A stretch of 64,000 nucleotides of DNA from UBA6522 sp965237785 (lineage in GTDB: Bacteria > Pseudomonadota > Gammaproteobacteria > Steroidobacterales > Rariloculaceae): contig OZ250159.1 of the NCBI GenBank assembly GCA_965237785.1, forward strand, positions 1,612,001 through 1,676,000. Reading direction: 5' to 3'. Positions 1-10,100 of this stretch are shown here, one piece after another. A model generated the notes under the pieces. The model had not been told where the DNA came from. It made no database searches and saw only the letters and a program-made list of their open reading frames with translations. Both the position numbers and the translations under genes were made by a program. The first letter of the stretch is position 1; each line of letters starts with the position of its first letter.

Positions 1-10
1 CGACAAATAA

Positions 11-46
11 AAAGCCTCCCCTGACACACAGCCGGGGGGAGGCTTT
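11..46 (-). terminator. Rho-independent terminator of the TonB receptor gene
   Basis: Two arms of 11 bases (11-21 and 36-46) are perfectly complementary, separated by a 14-base loop. Read on the minus strand the hairpin runs straight into a T-rich tract (TTTTTATTTG). It lies 40 bases past the stop codon of the receptor at 86-2782. Confidence 0.88.
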
Positions 47-85
47 AAATAGCAGCTCATCGCTGCCGCATATCACATTTGCAGA

Positions 86-2782
86 CTAGAAATTGTAGTT
101 CATGCGCACTCCAACCGTACGTGGCGCACGCGGACTCACCCGCCAGTTTTCCAGAGCATCTCCGCCAGCGGCAACGATAGCCAGACTTCCTGGACTCGTG
201 GGGTCAATTGTAATGTCTTCACCTGAAGTAATCCTGCGAGGCGTATCGTTGTCAGTCAGATTGTTGACATAAAGGGTTGCACCCCAATTTTCGCCATTCA
301 GAGCCGCGGAAACATTCACAGTCGTCACCGGTGGAAGCATTGCGATATTCGCGGAATCCAACCACTCTGCCGATTCATGACGCAAATCTGCGCGCGCACT
401 CCAGCTTAATCCGGATTCGCCCAGAATGCCGCGATAACTTGGGCTTAACGAATAGGTTACGTCGGGTTGTCCTCGTTGCTCCCGCCCATCCACGCGGTAG
501 CAAGCAGCGAATCTCCCACCTGCTTCCCGGACCACCGATCGACCCGTAGCTGCGGCAATTTCACCCAATCCACCCATGGCGGCTATGTTTACATCGCAGA
601 AGTTCGTGTAGTGTGCATCGAGAAGGCCAAGGGTTCCACGTACGCTGAAGTTGTCCGTGACGAAGAAGTTGCCTTCAAACTCCACGCCCTTCATCTCCTG
701 GTCGCCGTTGTTCAAGAAGGTGCGGTTGGTTTCCAAGGGATCTCGTTCTCGCCCCCTGAGCATCGGGTCCCCCCAATACAGGTTGATTGGCTGGACATTG
801 CCTTCCCACTCCATGAAGTAAATCGCCGAAGCGTACTGAAGGCGTCCATCCAGGGCACTGCCCTTGATGCCAAATTCCAGATTGGTCAGTTGCTCTTCGT
901 CGAAGTTGATGACGGTATCTACAGTGTACGGTACGCCTTCGGCACCATCGGTGTCCTCCCACAATTGAGTTGCCCGATGCAAGGTTTCCTGGATAGCCGG
1001 GTTGAAGAATCCCACATTCACGCCCGCAGGGTTATTTCCCCTGGCGAATTGACCGTAGACCGAGGTGGAATCGTTGACGTTGTAGTTAAAGGACAATCGG
1101 GGAACGAACGCCTTGGTCAGCACCGAGCCTGAATTTCCTGAAGTGGTATCCATACCCGACACTTCATCGTTCTGATATCGGCCCTCCACGGTGACGGCCA
1201 ATCGATCCGTTGCGTCATAGGTGGCGTTGAAGAACACACCAGTGTTCGATGCCGACTCACCCAGTAGTTGCGGGTCAAACAACAGGTCGACGCCAGTCAG
1301 ATCGGCGTAGCGCTGCACCGCTTCCGGACCGCGGACAATCGCGTCATAGCCGCCAAAGTAAATCGTGGTCAAAAAATCGTAGCTGTAATGGGAAGCTCCA
1401 ACAACATAACGCAGACGATTTTCCGCCGGCGAAACCCAACGGACCTCTGCATAGGTCTCACTGATATCGGTTGGATCCGACATGATGACACCAATGGTGG
1501 CATCTCGCCCCCTGCCAACCACTTCCCACGGAAAAGCGGGAGCCATGGGCGGACCCATGGGCGGACCCATGGCCATGGGCCTGACAATGTTTATCGGGGT
1601 GTCGGGATCACGGCTGCCGTCAGCACCTCGGATGTACTTCTCCTCACTGGAGAAAGCCGTGAACTGCAACGCATGGCCGCTATCCATCAGATAATCGGCT
1701 TGAATGGAGAAACGGTCGCGCTCATCGTGCGATGAAAAGTAATCGCCGAAAACCGACTGGGACTGCGCCAGAAAAAGCAGATCATCCTGTTCCTGTTGCG
1801 TCAGGCCCTGATACTGAGGGAACTGCCGGGCATACGCCGGGTTATCGAAGGCTTGCTCCAGGACCACGGTTCGATCGTTTTGCGCGAAAAGCGGGGCAGC
1901 CTGTGTCCAATCGATACAGTCATAATCTCCATCGACATAGAGAGAGGTACCCATGCCCACGTAAACGAGCCCGTGCTGGGCAAAGCAGGCATCTCGGGTT
2001 TCCTGGCTGACGTAGTAGGACACGCCTGGCGTATCGAAGGTAACGATATTGCTGTAGGTCAGTTCTATTTCCAGGTTGTCCGAAGGATTGAAGACCAGCT
2101 TGCCGGCAATGGAGTCCGTTGTACGCTCGCCGTACTGGGTACCGTCGCTCGCGAGGTAGTCGTCCGGGGCCGTGCTGTCTTCGATTTCGGCGTTCAGCAT
2201 GAAGCCGACAGAATCGCTGATTGGACCGGAAACCCCTCCACGCACAAGCCGGCGTCCGTAGCCATTCACATCCGCGCGGACGTTACCTTCGAAGGTATCG
2301 CCCGGATCGCGAGTGACGTAGTTGACCGCGCCCCCGAATGTTGAGCGGCCAAAGGCGGCGCTCTGGGGCCCGCGATAGACTTCGACCTGGGCCAGGTTGC
2401 CGAAGCCGATAGAACCCTGGGAACCCAGGATCGGCATGCCGTCGACAAACTGCGTTACCTTGGTTCGGTTGGTTGCGATTTCGGTGGACTGAACCCCCCG
2501 CACGCTTGGAAATGCCGCGTTTCGGTCGGGGCCTTCGTCATAGTGGATGCCTGGCACCAATTGAAACAGTTCATCCTGAGTCAAAATGCCCGAATCTTCG
2601 ATCAGGTTGGTGCTCAATACCGTGATGGATACCGGGACGTCCTGCAGGCTCTCTTCCCGCTTCCGTGCGGTAACTATTATTTCTTCAAGCAGGACGATGC
2701 CAGAGTCTTGTGCGAAGTTCGGCCCCGAATAGAGCATGCACAGCGATATTCCCGCTAGTACCAGCTTCCTGGAAACTCTCAT
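86..2782 (-). CDS. TonB-dependent outer-membrane receptor
   Basis: Outer-membrane receptor for energised uptake of an unknown substrate. The start at 2782 is chosen because ATG there follows GGGGATGAG and opens a signal peptide ending at FAQ; a longer frame upstream lacks a ribosome site. A TonB-box region (EEIIVTARKREESLQDVP) is followed by a plug domain with the EVYRGPQSAAFGRSTFGGAVNY motif and a beta-barrel ending in an aromatic residue (RMNYNF). Length, about 898 residues, is normal. A predicted barrel loop holds a Met/Gly/Pro-rich stretch (RPMAMGPPMGPPMAP, DNA 1541-1583) that resembles segments in other exported proteins here. It is the last gene of a minus-strand run starting with a TAXI/TRAP transporter, so it may be the outer-membrane step of the same uptake route (inference). 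Confidence 0.93.
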   Translation of the reverse strand: MRVSRKLVLAGISLCMLYSGPNFAQDSGIVLLEEIIVTARKREESLQDVPVSITVLSTNLIEDSGILTQDELFQLVPGIHYDEGPDRNAAFPSVRGVQSTEIATNRTKVTQFVDGMPILGSQGSIGFGNLAQVEVYRGPQSAAFGRSTFGGAVNYVTRDPGDTFEGNVRADVNGYGRRLVRGGVSGPISDSVGFMLNAEIEDSTAPDDYLASDGTQYGERTTDSIAGKLVFNPSDNLEIELTYSNIVTFDTPGVSYYVSQETRDACFAQHGLVYVGMGTSLYVDGDYDCIDWTQAAPLFAQNDRTVVLEQAFDNPAYARQFPQYQGLTQQEQDDLLFLAQSQSVFGDYFSSHDERDRFSIQADYLMDSGHALQFTAFSSEEKYIRGADGSRDPDTPINIVRPMAMGPPMGPPMAPAFPWEVVGRGRDATIGVIMSDPTDISETYAEVRWVSPAENRLRYVVGASHYSYDFLTTIYFGGYDAIVRGPEAVQRYADLTGVDLLFDPQLLGESASNTGVFFNATYDATDRLAVTVEGRYQNDEVSGMDTTSGNSGSVLTKAFVPRLSFNYNVNDSTSVYGQFARGNNPAGVNVGFFNPAIQETLHRATQLWEDTDGAEGVPYTVDTVINFDEEQLTNLEFGIKGSALDGRLQYASAIYFMEWEGNVQPINLYWGDPMLRGRERDPLETNRTFLNNGDQEMKGVEFEGNFFVTDNFSVRGTLGLLDAHYTNFCDVNIAAMGGLGEIAAATGRSVVREAGGRFAACYRVDGREQRGQPDVTYSLSPSYRGILGESGLSWSARADLRHESAEWLDSANIAMLPPVTTVNVSAALNGENWGATLYVNNLTDNDTPRRITSGEDITIDPTSPGSLAIVAAGGDALENWRVSPRAPRTVGVRMNYNF

Positions 2783-2943
2783 GATCTCATCCCCAATTTC
2801 ATTGACAAAAATCTGATGATGCAGTTTGTTGTACACATGCGACACTTCGATGCGATTAAACCATCATCGGGAATCGTACCGGTCAAATGTGGAGTGAATA
2901 TGGAGATGACGAATATTCGCCACGAATACGGAATATGGGCGCG

Positions 2944-3324
2944 CTACGGCCCGACGGGAGTTCCGTCCACAAGGGTCAACCTGTTCCACCCGACGCTGTT
3001 CTTTCCGTCACGGGATGGGTTCCCTTCAATGATCAACTCCGTTCCGGGCTGAATGCTGTCGTCAGTCCATCCCCGGCGGATGAGGACGTTGCGCCCCGCA
3101 CCCTCCGCCATCCACTCCTCGACCTCACCTGCATCGTTGGTTACTTGCAAATAGATCCGCGTGTGAGGGTTCGCGAACCAGAACTCGGTGACGACGCCCG
3201 TGATCGTGGTGGATTCGTCCGTATTGAAGTTGGCGGCGAAGGAATGATGTGCCAGGGCCGACGCACTCAGGAACGCAAGTCCGGCAGCCAGAAACAGAGT
3301 CAAACGGACTGTTGTTCGGATCAT
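2944..3324 (-). CDS. DUF6152 family exported protein
   Basis: Small periplasmic protein of unknown function, 126 residues. A signal peptide ends at SALA, leaving a predicted mature N-terminus HHSFAANF. The conserved core follows: GVVTEFWFANPH, a Trp-bearing strand after the GEVEEW motif, LIRRGWTDDSIQPG and a closing GNPSRDGKN segment. The two leading histidines and the NPH histidine at mature position 29 recur in all five DUF6152 copies of this window and could bind a metal (inference). It lies directly downstream of a partner-family gene (3399-4103), an arrangement repeated elsewhere and once found as a single fused protein. Confidence 0.85.
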   Translation of the reverse strand: MIRTTVRLTLFLAAGLAFLSASALAHHSFAANFNTDESTTITGVVTEFWFANPHTRIYLQVTNDAGEVEEWMAEGAGRNVLIRRGWTDDSIQPGTELIIEGNPSRDGKNSVGWNRLTLVDGTPVGP

Positions 3325-3398
3325 CGGTTGGAACGCTCCGGCGTGCAGTCATAGGTGCTCACGGAATACAACGACGGCATGCCTCACCGATGTGCCGG

Positions 3399-4103
3399 CT
3401 AGGGCCTCTCGCGAAGAATACAGTCGAAGGTCAGAAGCTCCTGGTCGTAGGGATTCCAGATCTTCTGCAATCGCCAGGGCTCACTAAGCATCACCGGGTC
3501 CGTCAATACCATCTCCATCAGGAGTTGGCCCCGCTCGGTTAGTGAATACGTCTCCAGCAAGCTCGCGTCCTCGCTGGTCCAGAAAAATCCCCGGCTCATG
3601 TTGAGGCCCGGTGTCAGGCCGGTGGTGCTGACCACCAGCTTTTCCCGGTCCAGTTGGCCCATCGAATAACCCATCGGGCTGGGTTCAAGTCCGTCGGGCG
3701 GTGGCACATCCAGGTGCACCATCCGTTCCACCTCCCACTCTTCGTAGCGAATGAGAACGGTATCGCCCCGATACTCGATTTCCACGGGATACGGGCTGAG
3801 AACCTGTCGCACCAGACCGGGTTGCACGCAGCGAACCGCCGGATCGTCCGCCGGATCGAAATCGGCCATCAGCGCTTGGCCGTGCTCACTCAGAGCCACC
3901 GCTGGACCGACGATCCCCATTCCTCCGCCCCCCATGCCCATGCCCATGGCCGGCGGGTCGCCGGGCAGGGTTGGCACCGGCGCCCCCTGCCACCAGATGC
4001 CGGTCAGGTCCACGACGGCATCCTGGGCGCCGACCGGCGCGCATACCGGAAGAATCGCCGCAAGACCGGCGATCAGCGTGCGGGTTTGGGCTATACGATC
4101 CAT
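3399..4103 (-). CDS. Exported partner-family protein (unnamed family paired with DUF6152)
   Basis: Function unknown. The start at 4103 (MDRIAQ) is preferred over longer readings because it opens a signal peptide ending at VGAQ. The mature protein begins with DLTGIW, then a Met/Gly-rich linker (AMGMGMGGGGMG, DNA 3917-3952), then the family core: CVQPGLVRQ, SPYPVEIEY, an IRYEEWEVERMV strand, SMGQLDREKLVV, LETYSLTERGQLL and a closing DPVMLSEPWRLQKIW block with a late Cys. The same core forms the C-terminal half of the protein at 20386-21483 and, more divergently, the proteins at 39408, 45046 and 46392. It sits between the TRAP permease and a DUF6152 gene on the same strand, about 28 and 75 bases away, so co-transcription is likely. 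Confidence 0.75.
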   Translation of the reverse strand: MDRIAQTRTLIAGLAAILPVCAPVGAQDAVVDLTGIWWQGAPVPTLPGDPPAMGMGMGGGGMGIVGPAVALSEHGQALMADFDPADDPAVRCVQPGLVRQVLSPYPVEIEYRGDTVLIRYEEWEVERMVHLDVPPPDGLEPSPMGYSMGQLDREKLVVSTTGLTPGLNMSRGFFWTSEDASLLETYSLTERGQLLMEMVLTDPVMLSEPWRLQKIWNPYDQELLTFDCILRERP

Positions 4104-4131
4104 AGCAGCCTCTCGTCGATTCGCCGATAGT

Positions 4132-6015
4132 CTATCGCAATTTTTTGGGCCGATTGGCGAATTGGCTGTATAGCAGCCATGCGCCCGCTGCACCGAGCCC
4201 AGCGAGATCGGTCGCCAAGCCCTGATCCAGTAAGCCGATCCCGCCAAGCGTGATGAGCACACGTCCGGCGGGCATCAAGGGGCCGCGAAGGTAGCCTACG
4301 ATTGCTGCGGCCAGGAAGAACACGCCGACCACACCGGTGACGGCGGTGGCGCCGATTTCCCAAACGGAACCATCGCCGAGCAGTGCCGGGCCGAAAAAGA
4401 ATGCAAACGGCAGCAGATAACAGACCAGGCCGTAGCGAAATGCCGTCCATCCGACTCGATTCACGTCGGCATCGGCAACGCCCGCGGCGACGTAGGAAGC
4501 CAGCGCCACCGGCGGCGTGATCGTGGATACGCACCCGAAGAAAAACACGAACATATGCGCGGTGAGCAGCGGAACGCCCATGTCGGCAAGGGCCGGAGCG
4601 ACCACCGTGGCGAGAATGAGGTAGGCGGCGGTCGTCGGGAGCCCCATGCCGAGGATGATCGCGGCCACCATGGTGAGCAATAACCCAACCACGGGAACAC
4701 CGGCGGACAGCGAGATGATGAAGATGGAGAGCTTCGAACCGAGCCCCGTGGCCGACAGCACTCCGGATATGATTCCGGCGGCCGCACAGGCCGCGGAGAT
4801 CGGCACGGCGCTTTTGACGCCGGTAACAATCGCCCGTCCCATTTTCCGGAACAGTTCGCCGGAGACCTCTCTTGTCCACAGCAGATGCAGGACAAGCAGA
4901 ATCAGGATCGCAAAGAACGACGATTTCACCGGCGAATAGCCGGCGATCATCATCCCCACAAGGGAGATGAAGGGAATGACGAACGGAAGACCGGCGAACA
5001 GCGTTCTGGACACCGGTTCGCCACCGCCGGAAGTCGTGACTTCGGAGCGTATACCGCTCTTCAGTGCCTGCAGGTGGACAACCACCAATATCGATACGAA
5101 GAACAGCAGCGCCGGCAACAGCCCCGCCTTCATGATGTTGACGTAGGGCGTACCGACGATCTCCGCCATGATGAAGGCGGCGGCGCCCATGACCGGGGGC
5201 ATGATCTGCCCGCCGGTCGACACCACCGCCTCAATGGCGCCCGCCTGGTGAGGCTTGTAGCCTTCGCGCTTCATCACCGGGATGGTGAATGAACCGGTGA
5301 CGGCGACATTACCCGCCGCCGAACCGGAGATCATTCCCAGCAGCGTGCTGAATATGACCGCGGTCTTCGCGGACGCGGCGGTCATGCCGCGGGTCAGCGC
5401 ATTGGAAAAGGTGAAGAAGAATCCGCCGGCGCCGAACTCCGATAGAAACGCGCCGAAGATCGTGAACAGGATGATGTAGGTCGATGCCACGCCGATGGGA
5501 ATCCCGTAGATGCCCTGCCCCGACAACGACAGAAACGAGATCACGCTCTCCAGGCGCACGCCGCGGCCATAGAAAACGCCAGGCAGCCAGGGCGAAATCA
5601 TCGGGTAGATCAGAAACAGCGCGGTGATGATCGCAAGGAAATTGCCGGTGGCTCGGCGGGCCGCCTCCACCACCAGGAGAATGATGATCGTGCCGACGAC
5701 AATGTCGAATGGCGTCGTCATGCCGCCGCTGAGCGCAATCTCGTCCCACCTCACCAACAGGTAGATGCCGGTCAGCATCGCGACGCACCAGAGTACGACG
5801 CGCAGCCACTCCCCGCTACCTCGCCAACCGATCGCCTCCGGGCTTCCGGGTCGCAGGAATATCAGGCTCAGCATCACGGTCAGATGAACGGCGCGCACGA
5901 TCATGGTGGAAAGTACCAGCAGGCCCGATACATTGGCCAGGTGGAACAGGCCCAGCCCGAGCGCGAGCGCGCCCACCATGCGGGTGCGCAGCGCGCTTGG
6001 GAAAGGATCGGACAC
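4132..6015 (-). CDS. TRAP transporter fused permease (4TM/12TM, TAXI type)
   Basis: Inner-membrane permease of a tripartite ATP-independent periplasmic transporter, 627 residues, driven by an ion gradient. The N-terminal part holds the small DctQ-like module; the rest is the large DctM-like module with many hydrophobic helices and the conserved blocks GSAAGNVAVTGSFTIPVMKR and GGQIMPPVMGAAAFIMAE, then GMGLPTTAAYLI and TPPVALASYVAAG. The fused form is typical of systems that use a TAXI binding protein, and such a gene lies 14 bases upstream. The start is GTG at 6015; an internal ATG 12 codons in is possible. Substrate cannot be told from sequence; many relatives carry dicarboxylates or other organic acids. 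Confidence 0.93.
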   Translation of the reverse strand: MSDPFPSALRTRMVGALALGLGLFHLANVSGLLVLSTMIVRAVHLTVMLSLIFLRPGSPEAIGWRGSGEWLRVVLWCVAMLTGIYLLVRWDEIALSGGMTTPFDIVVGTIIILLVVEAARRATGNFLAIITALFLIYPMISPWLPGVFYGRGVRLESVISFLSLSGQGIYGIPIGVASTYIILFTIFGAFLSEFGAGGFFFTFSNALTRGMTAASAKTAVIFSTLLGMISGSAAGNVAVTGSFTIPVMKREGYKPHQAGAIEAVVSTGGQIMPPVMGAAAFIMAEIVGTPYVNIMKAGLLPALLFFVSILVVVHLQALKSGIRSEVTTSGGGEPVSRTLFAGLPFVIPFISLVGMMIAGYSPVKSSFFAILILLVLHLLWTREVSGELFRKMGRAIVTGVKSAVPISAACAAAGIISGVLSATGLGSKLSIFIISLSAGVPVVGLLLTMVAAIILGMGLPTTAAYLILATVVAPALADMGVPLLTAHMFVFFFGCVSTITPPVALASYVAAGVADADVNRVGWTAFRYGLVCYLLPFAFFFGPALLGDGSVWEIGATAVTGVVGVFFLAAAIVGYLRGPLMPAGRVLITLGGIGLLDQGLATDLAGLGAAGAWLLYSQFANRPKKLR

Positions 6016-6029
6016 GATAAAGGGGATCC

Positions 6030-6950
6030 CTATTGGCTGGCGAAATACCGGGCCGCGCCGGGATGCAGCGGTATGGGCAGATTCACCGATTGCCCGGCAT
6101 CGATCTGTTGGGCGATCGCGTTCGTCGCCTGCAACTCGGCGAGATTGCCGTATATGGACTCCACGGCGGTGAATACCAGATCGGCGGACTCGCTGCCGCG
6201 GACGATCAGCACATTGGCAATCGCAAGAACTGCGGAGCCGGCATCGGTATCGTAGACCTCAGCCGGGATATCCACCTGATAGTAGTACGGGTTGTCCGCC
6301 ACAAACTGTGAGATGACCTGCGGTTCGACGTGGATAAAGGTCAGTCTCTGGGTTGCGCGCGTCTGGAGCACGGCCGCCGTCGGAAAACCGGCGAGCGCGA
6401 AGGCGGCGTCGACGTTGCCGTCGCCCAGTTGCGTGAATCCGTCCGAGTAGGACAGAAAACTCGGCACGATGTCGTCCAGGGTCATCCCATGGGCTTCGAG
6501 CAGCAGGCTTGCCAACGTCACGGTGGGGCCGCCGGCGGGCCCCAGCGCCACCCGCTTGCCCCGCAGATCGGCGAACGCTTCGACGCTGCTGCCGGCAGAC
6601 CCGATCAGGTGCAGTACGCTCGGATGCAGCGCACCGGCGGCAAGTATGTCCAGAGGGGCCGAATAAGGTCCTTCGCCCCGATAGCCAAAGAAGGCGAGAT
6701 CGGCGTTGGTGAGCGCCATTTCCAGATCGCCGCCCGCCACCAAACGGGGGTTTTCCAGCGCGCCCCGGGTGACGATGGGAACCATGGAGATGCCATCCGC
6801 ATGCCGGGTAACCAAACTGGCAATTCCCTGCCCAAGCGGATAGTAGGCGCCGCCCAGGGCGGCGGTGCCCAATCGGAACTCCACCCGGTCCGAAGGTGGC
6901 GCGCAGCCCACAAGTGTTGCCGCGAGTACGGCGATGATGAACCGGTCCAT
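6030..6950 (-). CDS. TAXI family TRAP transporter solute-binding lipoprotein
   Basis: Periplasmic substrate-binding subunit of the TRAP system downstream. The start at 6950 (MDRFII) gives a lipoprotein signal with lipobox LVGC, so the protein is probably anchored by an acylated Cys near residue 16. TAXI hallmarks are present: FRLGTAALGGAYYPLGQGIASL near the N-terminus, EMALTNADLAFFGY, and KRVALGPAGGPTVTLASLLLEAHG-like hinge segments in the second lobe. The permease begins 14 bases after its stop, so the two are translated from one message. The gene faces away from the fused membrane/spermidine-synthase gene at 7193, leaving about 240 bases for divergent promoters. Confidence 0.92.
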   Translation of the reverse strand: MDRFIIAVLAATLVGCAPPSDRVEFRLGTAALGGAYYPLGQGIASLVTRHADGISMVPIVTRGALENPRLVAGGDLEMALTNADLAFFGYRGEGPYSAPLDILAAGALHPSVLHLIGSAGSSVEAFADLRGKRVALGPAGGPTVTLASLLLEAHGMTLDDIVPSFLSYSDGFTQLGDGNVDAAFALAGFPTAAVLQTRATQRLTFIHVEPQVISQFVADNPYYYQVDIPAEVYDTDAGSAVLAIANVLIVRGSESADLVFTAVESIYGNLAELQATNAIAQQIDAGQSVNLPIPLHPGAARYFASQ

Positions 6951-7192
6951 GGTATGAGTATCCGAGCGCAGTGAGGTGATTCGCGATGCCGGTCCGAATT
7001 TCCCGCAATTTTCCACCGCGGGCCCCGGCCCGCTCGTGGCAAACATCGCCAGGATATTCGGCCTGGACGTTTTTTCCAGCTTATCAGATGCTTACCCTAT
7101 TCTCGATGTATTGACACCTTGGTTGCCGCTATCGGATGATGCCATCGAGCACCGGGATGTACCCGGCGCAAGCGAAAGCCGGAAGCGAATTC

Positions 7193-10100
7193 ATGAGCAG
7201 AAAACGCCGCAGGCGGAGCCTGGCCCGAGCCAACGCCGCGCCCAGCGACGACCGTCCGGGCACCTCTCCCGCCCCTGACGCCAGCGTCGGCACGCTGCTC
7301 GGCGTCAGCGCCTGTTTCGTACTGTCGGGATTTGCCGCGCTTCTCTACCAGACGGCGTGGATGCGCCAGTTTTCAGTAGTATTCGGCACTTCGGAGTTGG
7401 CTGTCGCAACCGTGCTCTCCGCCTATATGGCGGGCCTCGCGCTGGGCGCGGGTATCGCCGGGCGGTACGTCAACCGGATCACGCGGCCGGTGCTTGTATA
7501 CGGAATTCTGGAGGCCGGCGTAGCGCTGTCCGCGCTGGGCGTACCGTTACTGCTTGCGTTAGCCAATCTGCTTTACGGCAACGTGCTGGGCGGACAGCCG
7601 GAGCCCGCCGATGCCAGCGGGTTGGGTCAATCGATGTTCTATCTCGTCGTCGCCTTCATCGTTCTCGCCATTCCCACGGGATGCATGGGCGCCACGCTGC
7701 CCATGCTCACCAGGTACGTGGTTCAGTCGGAGGAACAAATCGGCCCCCGGGTCGGACTGCTCTACGCGTTGAATACGGTGGGCGCCATCGGCGGCACGGT
7801 CACCGCGGGTTTTCTGCTGCTGCCGGCTCTGGGGCTTTCGGGCACGGTCTGGGTGGGCGTATTCGTCAATGCCCTGGTATTCGTGATCGCGGCGATCATT
7901 GCCCGTTCGATCGCTCCACTGCAAGCCCCGGAGAAAGCACCCCGGACCGCGGAGGCCAGTCGCGCGGCTGAGGTCAGTCTCACGGCGGAGGCCGATCGCA
8001 CGGCCGATGCGACGGCCGGAGGACCGGCTTTCAGTTTCATCGGGGCGTCCTGGATACTGCCCCTGATGCTGGTTTCCGGCGCAAATACCTTCACCTACGA
8101 AGTGTTGTGGACCCGGTTGCTCGCGCATATCCTCGGCGGCAGCATCGTCGCATTCTCCACCATGCTCGCCGCCTTTCTCAGCGGTATCGCCCTGGGGAGC
8201 GCCATCGCGTCGCGATACGCGAGAAACTCCAGCATGGCGCTGACTGGATTCGTGGTGACCCAATTGGGCATCGCGATCACTTCCATCGTCATCTACGAGT
8301 CTTTGCATCTGCTTATTCCGGAGACCGCGGGGCTTCGAGGCAATTCCACGCTGGCCGTGATCGTGCTACTTCCCGCAACGCTCTTCGTCGGCGCGACGTT
8401 CCCCTTCGCCGTTCGCATTCTCGCCACGGGTGAGGCCGACGCCGCACCGGCATCGGCGCGGGTCTATGCGTGGAATACCTTTGGCGCCATTGTCGGCGCG
8501 GCGATCGCCGGATTCGTGCTGATCCCGCTGCTGAAGTACGAGGGCGCAATCCAGATGGCCGTGACCGTCAACGCCGCCCTCGCGGCCGCCGCCAGCATGG
8601 TCATTTTCAGGCACCACCACCGTACCGCGATTGCCGCAGGAATCGCGCTCGTCGCCGTAGCGCTGGTTTACCGGCCCGATATGCCCGAGGAGATCCTGCG
8701 CTCGTCGCCCATGACCGACTACGCCGACGGCGAGATTCGCTATTACGAGGTGGGCCGCTCGGCCACCGTTCTGGTGCTCGAGGAGGACGGATTCCTCAAC
8801 CTGCGCACCAACGGACTCCCGGAAGCCTCCACCAATCTCGTCGGGGCACCACCCTATCAGCACAATCAGCACTTGCTGGCCACGGTACCCGTGCTGGCGC
8901 GGCCCGATATTCGGGACATGCTCATTGTCGGCTTCGGGGGCGGCGTTGCGGTGGAGGGCGTGCCTCCGTCCGTAGAGGCAGTGGACGTGGTTGAACTGGA
9001 GCCGAAGGTCATCGATGCGAACCGCATCCTCGGTACGGAGCGCCAAATCGATCCCCTTCAGGATCGCCGCGTCCGGGTATTCATCAATGACGCGAGAAGC
9101 GCGATGAGCCTGTCGTCGAAGCGATACGATGCCATCGTTTCGCAACCCTCGCATCCGTGGACCGCCGGCGCCTCCCACCTCTACACCCACGAATTCATGC
9201 AGTTGGCGAAGGAACATCTGAACCCGGGCGGCGTATTCCTGCAGTGGATGAACACCCAATTCGTCACCGAATCCCTGCTCAAGAGCCTTTCCGCGACGAT
9301 ACTGGACGTCTACGAATACGTTCGCGTCTACCAATGGAGCACCGAGGTGCTGTTCTTTCTCGGCTCCGACGAACCGCTTGATATCGAATTGAACCTGAGC
9401 ACCACGGGCCGGCCGTTGGTCGACCACCCGATCCACTACCTGGAAAAGGGCATCGGCTCCGTCGAGGACGTGCTGACCGCACTCTTCATGGACCAGGAAA
9501 ATCTCGAGCGATTTGCGGCCGGCGCGCGGATCCTCACGGATGATTTCAATCGGATGGCCACCGAATCCGCGGTCGCGATGGAGCGGAACGAGACACTCGC
9601 GTTCGGCGAATTGGTCGAACTGTCGCTGCCCTACGACCCAAGACTGCAAGCCGGAAGCTGGGTCCACCAGAACTTCCCCATCGATCTCAACTTTGGCTAC
9701 ATATCGGAGCGCCTGGAGCGCGGCGGCTACAAGCGACATGCCGTCGAGTTGGCGGATACCCTGGACGAACTCGACTCCCCCGAATCGTTGCTACTCATCG
9801 GCATGGGGCTCAAGCGGCAAGGGGAAGATCTCGAGTCCCAGCGAGTGCTGCTCTCGGCTCTGCTGGCCGATCCGACGGACACTCAAGCCCGCTTCGCACT
9901 GCTGAGGCCCTGGCTGAACAGACTGGAGCGGGACGATACCCCCGGCTACGTCACGGACATCGCCCGCCAGGTATCGGGATCGGAGGCCGCGGTCGTCGCG
10001 GGCTGGCGCGCCGCGGCCCAGCAGGACTGGCAGACCCTGGTGGGACTGGACCCCGAACTGGGCAGGACGCGCCCGACGGATCAGTGGTATCTGGAATCGG

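Noticed and set aside
7111..7140. TTGACA as a -35 box upstream of the membrane/spermidine-synthase gene
   Set aside because: No acceptable -10 element at the right distance; too weak to call.
8366..9739. A 457-codon minus-strand open frame
   Set aside because: Antisense to the spermidine-synthase part of the membrane fusion; arises from third-position GC bias.
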